Assembly (NCBI GenBank): GCA_002361735.1
Contig: DETS01000068.1
Coordinates: 1 to 11,946, forward strand
DNA length: 11,946 nt
DNA from: Lachnospiraceae bacterium UBA3282
GTDB taxonomy: Bacteria > Bacillota > Clostridia > Lachnospirales > Lachnospiraceae
Direction: 5' to 3'
Below are positions 1-5,942 of this stretch, piece by piece. How positions within the stretch are numbered: position 1 is the stretch's first letter; each line of letters begins with the position of its first letter. Below the pieces are notes generated by a model that worked only from the letters and a program-made list of their open reading frames with translations, was not told the origin of the DNA and made no database searches. A program made the position numbers and the translations under genes.

Positions 1-1701
1 ATATCCCGCACGCTCGGCAACAGAATCCATCTCCAGACGGTACTGCTGTGTCCCCTGCGCGTCGTTCACATCATATTTTCCGTTGGTATCCTCGAATAAT
101 TGGATTCCCGTGTCCACATAATATCCTTTATAACACGCTCCAATCGGATAAAATAAATTGACGTCTCTGCCGCTGGTTCCATTGACCACAACAGTAGAAG
201 ACTCATCTCGTTCCTGCGAACGATCAGGATGGCGGAGGATATCCCGTTCCATAAAAATATCATCCACCGTCCCATCCTCAGAAATGCGGTATTCCGTATA
301 CTCATCTCCACTGCTTGAAAAGGCGTAACCCTCATTAAAACCGACCGCTCCCGCCTGTTCGTCCATATCTTCCCCGTCAGACGTAAACACCGCCGTGCCG
401 TCCAGCTTCACATAGCCGAAATGGTAGATCATATCCTCGCCGGTCTGCGTCCACAGTACAATGCCGTCGCTGACCGCCTTGATCGGTTTGTCCGTCTGAA
501 AAAGCTCATTTCCCTCTCTGTCAAAGACCCTGAAATCTCCTTCTTTCCCAAAAAAAGTCTGACCGTCGTCATTGGGCGCAGTACAGGCGTAATCGTATTC
601 GATCGGTACAATGATCTGATCGTCATAGGTGACAAGTCCCCATTTACCCCCGGTAGAAACCACAATGATTCCATCTCTGCCCAATCCCATCCGCTCGTAC
701 TTCCCGGAGATTGCGAGTTCCTTATCCCCTGTCGATTCTTCTGCTGCTTCAGACTCCGCCTCCACAGCCCCATCATCGACCTCCTCCTGCACCTGCTCAT
801 CGCTTTTTGCCTGTGCTTCCTGCGGCTGTATCGGTTCCTGCTGCAGCTGCTGCACCGGTTCCGGTTCTTCCTCTGATGACAGGAATACAAGCGCGCCGAT
901 CACAGCGGCTGCCCCGAGAACCACAGCCGCTCCCAGCAAAATCCTGCCTTTTATGCCGACCTTCGCCAGACCGCCGCGTTTCGATGTGCTGCTCTGATTT
1001 TCTTCTTCCACGCGGTTTCCCTGCACGGTATCTCTTAATTCTTCCGACATGGGAACAGCTTCGCACGCCTCTGCCTCCTCTGCAAGAAAGAGCAGCATAA
1101 ACGGCGCCAGCGTATAGAGTTTTGTATCCTTCTCTTTCTCCAATGCCAAAATCTCCTGTTTGATCTTCGCCTTGGCACGATTTAAGTGAGATTTCACCGT
1201 ATTGACCGGAATGCCCAGTTCTTCGGCAATCTCCTCCTGTCTGCGTTCCTGATAATAATACGCGATGACACACAGCCGCTGCATATCGCTCAAGCCGTCA
1301 ATGATTTCCCGGATCAGGCGTCTCTTTTCCCTATCCTGCAGAATGGACTCGGGTATAAAAGCCTCATCGTCCGCAATCGAAGCGATCAGTTCCTGTCCAT
1401 CCTCTCCTTCCTTCGTAAGGATCCACTTATCCGCCTTCTTAAAGTATGCACAGCAGCGGTGTCTGGCAATCGCCGCCGCCCAGCTTAAAAAATCCTCCGG
1501 GCTGCGCAGCTGTGAGATATTTCTCGTGATATCCAGATATGTTTCCTGCAGCAGATCTTTGGCTGCATCCTCGTCCCTGACCAGATGTTCTATACAGACA
1601 TAAAGATATCTGTGAGACATCTCATAGACTTTATCAAATGCCTCTCTGTTTCCGCTCTGGTACGCACGTACTGCCGCTTCCAGTTCCGTCGGTGTCTTCA
1701 T
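1..1701 (-). CDS. ECF sigma factor fused to a membrane anchor and WG-repeat-like domain (partial, 3' end outside window)
   Basis: One uninterrupted frame of 567 codons runs from the ATG at 1701 to the left edge. I checked every in-frame triplet and found no stop. The start follows a GAGGAGG ribosome binding site at 1711-1717. Residues 1-90 form sigma region 2 (DLLQETYLDI and a following FLSWAAAIARHR segment). Residues about 140-180 form region 4, with a helix-turn-helix at 154-176 containing EEIAEELGIPVNTVKSHLNR. A hydrophobic KLYTLAPFMLLFL motif at 194-206 follows; I recall similar motifs in clostridial sigma factors with C-terminal extensions. A transmembrane segment lies at 254-274, then an acidic Q/E-rich linker to about 330, then a region containing GKWGLV (around 352-357) and VPIEYDY, typical of WG repeats. 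The tail after the membrane is probably extracytoplasmic. Family role: sigma factor for envelope-responsive promoters; the fused tail could act as sensor or built-in anti-sigma region (inference). It lies 34 bp after the lipoprotein gene and is probably co-transcribed with it. The C terminus is not visible. Confidence 0.88.
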   Translation of the reverse strand, partial: MKTPTELEAAVRAYQSGNREAFDKVYEMSHRYLYVCIEHLVRDEDAAKDLLQETYLDITRNISQLRSPEDFLSWAAAIARHRCCAYFKKADKWILTKEGEDGQELIASIADDEAFIPESILQDREKRRLIREIIDGLSDMQRLCVIAYYYQERRQEEIAEELGIPVNTVKSHLNRAKAKIKQEILALEKEKDTKLYTLAPFMLLFLAEEAEACEAVPMSEELRDTVQGNRVEEENQSSTSKRGGLAKVGIKGRILLGAAVVLGAAAVIGALVFLSSEEEPEPVQQLQQEPIQPQEAQAKSDEQVQEEVDDGAVEAESEAAEESTGDKELAISGKYERMGLGRDGIIVVSTGGKWGLVTYDDQIIVPIEYDYACTAPNDDGQTFFGKEGDFRVFDREGNELFQTDKPIKAVSDGIVLWTQTGEDMIYHFGYVKLDGTAVFTSDGEDMDEQAGAVGFNEGYAFSSSGDEYTEYRISEDGTVDDIFMERDILRHPDRSQERDESSTVVVNGTSGRDVNLFYPIGACYKGYYVDTGIQLFEDTNGKYDVNDAQGTQQYRLEMDSVAERAGY

Positions 1702-1735
1702 CGATCGTTTCCTCCTCAAAGCCGGTTTGTCATTT

Positions 1736-2722
1736 CTATTTTATCAAATCGGACACCCGATAAAAAAAGTATTCATCTTTATCATGCCCATCCAGCAAAT
1801 ATTGCTCCTTATCCTCGATTGTTTTATCAACACTGCTTTCAAAAGATACTTCCGCAGATCCATTTTTCGAAATTACCAGTGTTGCCCCATCATAGTCCTT
1901 CGGTATTGTAACCGTATATGTGGTACTTACTTTGGAACGCCACGGTTTATGCCATAGTTTCTCGCTTTGCAGTTCCCATTCCGTGGAAATCTTTTCCAGA
2001 TTCACCTCTTTTTTGTAACTGACGGAATAGGTATTTCCTTCCCACTCAAAATCCTTACCATACTCTACCACATCATCATTGTAAGAAGACCTTTCCGGAA
2101 TCTGTAAACCCGTATAGCAGTCCCCAATGGCGAAGCTTGGAAATGTATAATTCACTTTGTAACCTCCACCGCCGTCGGAAGCATCATATATCTCCGCAGA
2201 AAGATTCGTTTCCCATGGGATAATGATATCAATATACCCTTCCTTTGTCGATGGTTGACTTGTGATTTCACCAAAAGTAAAGCTTGCGCTTCCCGTTTCT
2301 ATCCACATACCTTCAATTTTCACAAGCTTCTCCCCGTCTGAAAAACCTATGGCAAATGGGAGTTCCATATCCGTCAACCGATCAAAAGTAAGTTCATTCT
2401 TTAAGTAGTATGGCTCCGCTAACGGTTCCCCTTCCGTCAGCCCACATAAGGAACAGGTTTTAGGTGCCGTATAAGTAGCGTCTATCCATTCATGATCTGA
2501 TGGTTTTCCTTCTTCCTTTCCGCAAACTTCACAGTATTTGGCTTTCTCACAAGTGGCATCCACCCATTGATGGTCCGCCGCTTCTCCTTCCGTCTGTCCA
2601 CACTCACTACAGGTTCTGGGTGCCAAACAGGTTGCCTCTTTCCACACATGTTCGTGACCGCACGCTGTCAGTCCGACAGCCACGATGCACAATGCAGCAA
2701 TCGTTAATGCTTTTTTCCTCAT
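1736..2722 (-). CDS. Lipoprotein with three zinc-ribbon-like HxW/CxxCG repeats
   Basis: This 328-residue protein begins with a lipoprotein signal peptide: MRKK, a hydrophobic stretch, and the lipobox LTAC with the lipidated cysteine at residue 21. It should be tethered to the outer face of the membrane. Three tandem repeats of about 26 residues follow (about residues 24-100), each with H-x-W-x-x-AT, then CxxCG and EGE or EGK. The third repeat has ATY instead of ATC, so it has lost one of the three cysteines. The histidines and cysteines suggest metal binding or disulfides (inference). The rest (about 105-328) is beta-rich with many charged and aromatic residues and matches no family I can name. 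The start is supported by an AGGAG site about 8 nt upstream, with a second AGGAGG further out. It ends 34 bp before the sigma-WG gene, suggesting one operon and a shared envelope function. Base composition of sampled rows (42-48% G+C) is intermediate between cassette and core genes. Confidence 0.85.
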   Translation of the reverse strand: MRKKALTIAALCIVAVGLTACGHEHVWKEATCLAPRTCSECGQTEGEAADHQWVDATCEKAKYCEVCGKEEGKPSDHEWIDATYTAPKTCSLCGLTEGEPLAEPYYLKNELTFDRLTDMELPFAIGFSDGEKLVKIEGMWIETGSASFTFGEITSQPSTKEGYIDIIIPWETNLSAEIYDASDGGGGYKVNYTFPSFAIGDCYTGLQIPERSSYNDDVVEYGKDFEWEGNTYSVSYKKEVNLEKISTEWELQSEKLWHKPWRSKVSTTYTVTIPKDYDGATLVISKNGSAEVSFESSVDKTIEDKEQYLLDGHDKDEYFFYRVSDLIK

Positions 2723-2761
2723 TTCATGTCTCTCCTTTTATTTATCCTCCTGATAGATTAA

Positions 2762-2796
2762 GGCAGATATGAACCTTTGATATGTCCATATCTGCC
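2762..2796. repeat. Perfect 10-bp inverted repeat upstream of the lipoprotein gene
   Basis: The arms ggcagatatg (2762-2771) and catatctgcc (2787-2796) are exact reverse complements around a 15-nt spacer. The element ends about 40 nt upstream of the lipoprotein start, so it could be an operator or a hairpin in the 5' untranslated region. No T-run follows on either strand, so it does not look like an intrinsic terminator. Confidence 0.7.
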
Positions 2797-2837
2797 GCAA
2801 TAAAGGATACGGCTCTGCATCAAAGACAGATTATTGC

Positions 2838-2866
2838 TTGTCAACCCGGCTTATATAGCATATAAT
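2838..2866 (+). promoter_or_regulatory. Predicted sigma-70/SigA-type promoter on the + strand
   Basis: TTGTCA (2838-2843), a 17-nt spacer and a perfect TATAAT (2861-2866) make a near-consensus housekeeping promoter pointing away from the lipoprotein gene. The expected start near 2873 falls at the edge of repeat copy 1. No annotated gene lies downstream on this strand, so it would drive either a short non-coding RNA or antisense transcription into the cassette end. Confidence 0.5.
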
Positions 2867-2874
2867 ATTTTTGT

Positions 2875-2960
2875 GTGTATCGCAGACACAGTCTGTATTG
2901 TGTGGCACTTGCCTGCCACCCTCTGCCCGATATCGTTGGCGCGGTATCGGGCGATGCACC
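2875..2960. repeat. Flanking repeat copy 1, foldable element
   Basis: This copy shares the 19-nt core tgtgtggcacttgcctgcc (2899-2917) and gttggcgc (2935-2942) with copy 2 near 8230, in the same orientation. It folds well on paper. A closing stem gtgtatcgc (2875-2883) pairs with gcgatgcac (2951-2959) with one mismatch. Inside it are a hairpin of gcccgata and tatcgggc arms, a gtggca/tgccac hairpin inside the shared core, and a cagac/gtctg hairpin. Strand of action is undecided: it lies just past a + strand promoter but also upstream of the minus-strand lipoprotein gene. Confidence 0.65.
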
Positions 2961-3094
2961 ATGTTTTGTTCTTACCGGGTCTTTTTGCCGCCGTTCCCAA
3001 CTACTGATACTTATTTCCCCTTTTTACCAATTTTCAGCCTTCTGTTATAAAAGAGAGAGTCTGCATCCAAAAAGTTGCAGTCCATATAAAATTT

Positions 3095-3550
3095 TTAAGA
3101 ATTGCCCTCCTTCGCACTTTTCTTATTTGGCTCCGGCTTCTCAATCAGCCTGAATGTGTCTGCCCCACATAATTTCACAAGCTTTTCGACCTGCGCTGTC
3201 CCTTGCGACTGATTAAATTTGGTACATACATAATATAGGGAATTTCCAACACGATGTTCTTTCTTTGCTACAAAATAATTCAATTTAGTTGCCGGCAGTA
3301 TACGATTGTCCACATCATCCTTTCTGGCAACGCAAGAGATATCTTCTCTGTCAGCCGCCGCTTCCATCCTATCCGGATAGTCTGCCGCAAGCAGATCAAA
3401 TACTTGATGCATATACTCTGCAAGCTTCTCTGCCATATACTCCTTTCCCTGATAGGTATACTTATATATAGTGGCTTCGTTCGTAATAGCTGTTCCTGTC
3501 GAAATGGATTTCCCGCCCGCATTCTTATCTTTACGGCTTTTTCGTTCCAT
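3095..3550 (-). CDS. Small basic protein of unknown function, last gene of the TIR/RyR cassette
   Basis: This 151-residue protein is not one I recognise. It has a basic N terminus (MERKSRKDKN), a middle segment around residues 34-60 (YQGKEYMAEKLAEYMHQVF) that is probably helical, and a segment LYYVCTKFNQSQGTAQVEKL near residues 104-123 that could be strand-turn-helix. The C terminus is charged and Lys-rich. The arrangement recalls small nucleic-acid-binding or accessory domains linked to defence genes, but I would not assign a family. The ATG lies 20 nt after the stop of the TIR gene with no good Shine-Dalgarno, so expression may rely on translational coupling. An out-of-frame ATG 8 nt upstream could compete. 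No in-frame ATG, GTG or TTG lies between the upstream stop (3623) and 3550, so 3550 is the only plausible start. Confidence 0.72.
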   Translation of the reverse strand: MERKSRKDKNAGGKSISTGTAITNEATIYKYTYQGKEYMAEKLAEYMHQVFDLLAADYPDRMEAAADREDISCVARKDDVDNRILPATKLNYFVAKKEHRVGNSLYYVCTKFNQSQGTAQVEKLVKLCGADTFRLIEKPEPNKKSAKEGNS

Positions 3551-3570
3551 TTTTTCATAATATGCCTGTA

Positions 3571-4539
3571 TCAGTCGGGATGCTTCTGCATTTGGTTCCT
3601 CATACGCAATTGCATAATCAACTCAAACATCGACAGACACCATGATGTCTCCAAAGCTTTGTCAGCACCTGATGCCAAAATCTGCAGCTTGGCAAAACTG
3701 TCCTTTTTCAAAGTGCTGATATCAAAGATTTTTATCATCTCCCGAATGGTTGCCGTCTGAGGACCTGTCGGCTGAAGACCTGTCGGCTTAGGCGGTTCTG
3801 TCTTGTCCGGCAAACCGAACACCGTATCTCCGCACTGGTTTTTAATGGTATTCACAATATCCTCTAAGGTAACTCCCGCCCCATACAAATTATCATTTGC
3901 ACCGATAGATGAAATAACCTCTCTGCACATCGCCGCACATAATTGCTTCGATAATCTCTTTTCTTTTTTATAGGGTCTCCTTGTGTTTTTTAAGATACCA
4001 AAAGATTCAGACGCTGTTTCAAATAATTCTTCAAACAGTTCTTTCTCATCAGCCGCATGTAAATTAACGGTTCCGTCATCATAATAATCAACGCCTAATC
4101 CCGTATCCGATTTATCGCAAATATTGCTGATCTGTCCGATATATACCGGTATCACAGGTTTTTTAACATATTTGTATGTGTTTTCGTCCTGACAACCCGC
4201 CTGACTGTAGAGAAGCTCCATCAATGTTGCATAGCTTTGCGTATATAAATCGTCAATAAATGCCAGAACGCCCAGACAGTTTTGGGCTTCCATGTTTTCA
4301 GGAAATTGTTTCGTCCACAAAGGATTATGACCATTAAAATCACCGTCAAAATAGACGTTAAGCCCATGATCCTTTACTAAATGATACACAATATCCCCAA
4401 GAACGCTTTCCCAATCGTCGCTTTTATAGCTTATAAAGACATAATCCTCCTTTGAATCCGCATTGCGGATATTTTTTGTGATATACTTTACCCGTTCATC
4501 GTCTCTCCTTCTTTGATTCTCCTCTGCTGACAGTCCCAT
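3571..4539 (-). CDS. TIR-domain protein (putative NADase or NAD-derived signal synthase)
   Basis: The 322-residue protein has an N-terminal TIR-like domain at about residues 30-165. The first strand is DYVFISYKSDD (32-42), followed by LNVYFDGDFNG and a GVLAFIDDLYTQSYATLMELLYSQ-like stretch. Glutamate 108 in MELLYSQ sits where the catalytic glutamate of enzymatic TIR domains is expected. Family knowledge: bacterial TIR domains cleave NAD+ or convert it to cyclic ADP-ribose isomers, and act in anti-phage systems such as Thoeris. The C-terminal half has a Pro-rich linker (PPKPTGLQPTGPQ) and an unrecognised helical tail. There is no signal peptide or membrane segment, so it is cytoplasmic. The start is supported by AAAGGAG about 10 nt upstream. 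It lies 59 bp after the membrane RyR gene, in the same operon. Whether it is an active NADase is inferred from the motif only. Confidence 0.85.
   Translation of the reverse strand: MGLSAEENQRRRDDERVKYITKNIRNADSKEDYVFISYKSDDWESVLGDIVYHLVKDHGLNVYFDGDFNGHNPLWTKQFPENMEAQNCLGVLAFIDDLYTQSYATLMELLYSQAGCQDENTYKYVKKPVIPVYIGQISNICDKSDTGLGVDYYDDGTVNLHAADEKELFEELFETASESFGILKNTRRPYKKEKRLSKQLCAAMCREVISSIGANDNLYGAGVTLEDIVNTIKNQCGDTVFGLPDKTEPPKPTGLQPTGPQTATIREMIKIFDISTLKKDSFAKLQILASGADKALETSWCLSMFELIMQLRMRNQMQKHPD
3762..3791. repeat. 15-bp tandem duplication inside the TIR gene linker
   Basis: Two adjacent 15-nt units start gacctgtcggct (3762-3776 and 3777-3791) and differ only in their last bases. In frame they add a five-residue Pro/Thr/Gly/Gln repeat to the flexible linker between the TIR domain and the C-terminal tail, so the length change is probably tolerated. 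Confidence 0.7.
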
Positions 4540-4598
4540 CTCCTGTGATCTCCTTTCGTTTTTCTATGCGTATCCTAAGATTTATCCTTGTTTGATCG

Positions 4599-5942
4599 TC
4601 ATGTATACATCTGCTTCACCACATCCCGATTCTTTTCTTTTTCCTCCTGTGTAAGCTCATCATAACGGACAAGACACTTATGTATTTTTAATGTTTCATC
4701 CCTGTTTTTTCCATCCTTCGGCGTTCCATAGCTCCAGTAATTCAGGGTATAAAATCTCGACCACCTGATATGTTCCAATTTTGCCAACATTTCATCACCG
4801 AGCCCCGGCTTCAGCTGCTTCATAACATCCAAATAATCTGCCGCGGAAATATTGGACCATTTCAAAAAGCCTGACAAATTTTCCCAGTTTTCCATACCCG
4901 CATGTTTTTCTTTATACTTCTGATGTAATTCCTTCGCATCCGCAAGCATCTTTTCCAGACGGATATTTCCATCACTAAAAATCTGTTCATTTTTTCCAAA
5001 CGGATGAAGGGATTCCATCTGCAGCAACACGGAGATTGGATTTTTATTGGGCGCATAGTAATAAACGTCTTTGCCCCGTGCACATACACAAATCATCTGT
5101 AACACGTCCAGAGAAACCTCGTCCGCCACAATTACCACATCAGCCGATTCCAGTGCTTCATCTGCCGCGCCATCCTTTTTTGAGAAATAGCAAATGCGGT
5201 CGGCATTCCATAGTTCCATATCCTTATGTTTTCTCTCATAGGAATGACAATCCGTTATGAAAGTGTAATCCACCTGCTGATCCACATGGAACAGATTTAT
5301 CAATAATCCTGCGGATAAAATGCTCTGTCCCAACACAGAGTCCCCATAGATTACAACACTTATCTTGTTTTTCCCAAAGGTCCATATTTTAATTTCTTTC
5401 CAGAGCAAACGGGCAATTGTACCGTTGATATCAAAAAATACCGCCTTGGAATCTCTGAAAAAACCAAGTTCGATTTCCCTGATTCCAATATATACGTTTT
5501 TATTTTGAAGCTGCTCTTTGTTTGCTTCATAAAATTCGATATTCTCACGGTCCGTCTTAAAAAGCAATATCTGCGATTTTGCCTTTGGAATTATCTTTTT
5601 CCCTGCATATATCACCGATTTATCGGCATAATCCGCAATGGAAAAATCCGTCTCGGCATACACCGCAATGCTGTCTTTCGTCCGACTCTTTACAAACCAC
5701 ATCAACTTTTCCCACGCGCTTTGCAGCAGATACGTAAAGGTTGTTATCGTGGTTGCCGGTGCTGTCCAGCGTGCCGCTTCTATGAAGCCATTATATCCTT
5801 CAGCGGATGGCGACGAGAAATATAGGGTGAAAGCCCCATACAATGCGTTTGTGATGGGAACACCCGCTTTATAATACCCCAAAAAGCCAAGGATAAACGG
5901 AATCACCCCTAATAGAGGGATAAACTTCTTTCCGTTTTTCAT
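4599..5942 (-). CDS. Membrane-anchored Rossmann (TrkA-N-like) protein with C-terminal RyR domain
   Basis: The 447-residue protein has a membrane-associated N terminus: TM1 at about 7-24 (FIPLLGVIPFILGFLGYY), a short re-entrant-like segment at 30-48, and TM2 at about 57-83. Two alpha/beta regions follow. The first (about 91-190) resembles a TrkA-N-type fold. The second starts at 193 with ISVVIYGDSVLG, a nucleotide-binding-type glycine turn (G200, G205), and continues with strand ADVVIVADEV. The C terminus (about 384-445) is a good RyR domain: LAKLEHIRW (386-394), YWSYGTPKD, then HKCLVRYDELTQEEKEKNR. TM-pore-TM plus RCK-like plus RyR suggests a ligand-gated channel or membrane effector (inference); I see no K+ channel TVGYG filter. 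The start overlaps the upstream stop by 4 nt (ATGA), a translational coupling sign. It is the clearest RyR-domain protein here and the likely sensor/effector of the cassette. Confidence 0.83.
   Translation of the reverse strand: MKNGKKFIPLLGVIPFILGFLGYYKAGVPITNALYGAFTLYFSSPSAEGYNGFIEAARWTAPATTITTFTYLLQSAWEKLMWFVKSRTKDSIAVYAETDFSIADYADKSVIYAGKKIIPKAKSQILLFKTDRENIEFYEANKEQLQNKNVYIGIREIELGFFRDSKAVFFDINGTIARLLWKEIKIWTFGKNKISVVIYGDSVLGQSILSAGLLINLFHVDQQVDYTFITDCHSYERKHKDMELWNADRICYFSKKDGAADEALESADVVIVADEVSLDVLQMICVCARGKDVYYYAPNKNPISVLLQMESLHPFGKNEQIFSDGNIRLEKMLADAKELHQKYKEKHAGMENWENLSGFLKWSNISAADYLDVMKQLKPGLGDEMLAKLEHIRWSRFYTLNYWSYGTPKDGKNRDETLKIHKCLVRYDELTQEEKEKNRDVVKQMYT

Larger units (their letters stand above)
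2723..3094. other. Intergenic region carrying repeat copy 1, a + strand promoter and an inverted repeat
   Basis: This 372-bp gap separates the end of the TIR/RyR cassette from the lipoprotein gene. It contains a perfect 10-bp inverted repeat, a strong-looking forward promoter, copy 1 of the flanking repeat, and a weak hairpin at 3061-3080 (ctgca/tgcag arms) that could end the cassette transcript. For the minus strand, a TATAAC -10 candidate is at 3044-3049 with a poor -35. A TTGACA hexamer (plus-strand tgtcaa, 2839-2844) has no convincing -10. I see no credible protein gene here. Confidence 0.6.

Noticed and set aside
1020..1050. Separate WG-repeat gene starting at the ATG at 1050
   Set aside because: No Shine-Dalgarno at proper distance; the frame is continuous with the sigma factor with no stop between.
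429..1273. Minus-strand open frames in other phases within the sigma-WG gene
   Set aside because: They have biased, low-complexity Arg/Ser/Gly-rich translations and overlap the continuous sigma-TM-WG frame, which has clear domain content.
2762..2796. Intrinsic terminator
   Set aside because: The 10-bp inverted repeat is perfect, but neither strand has a following T-run.
2875..3153. Possible 92-codon + strand gene starting GTG just after the forward promoter
   Set aside because: No ribosome binding site lies before it, the translation is Cys/Pro-rich without domain character, and it runs antisense into the end of the 151-aa gene. Repeat copy 2 has a similar short peptide frame but stops early.
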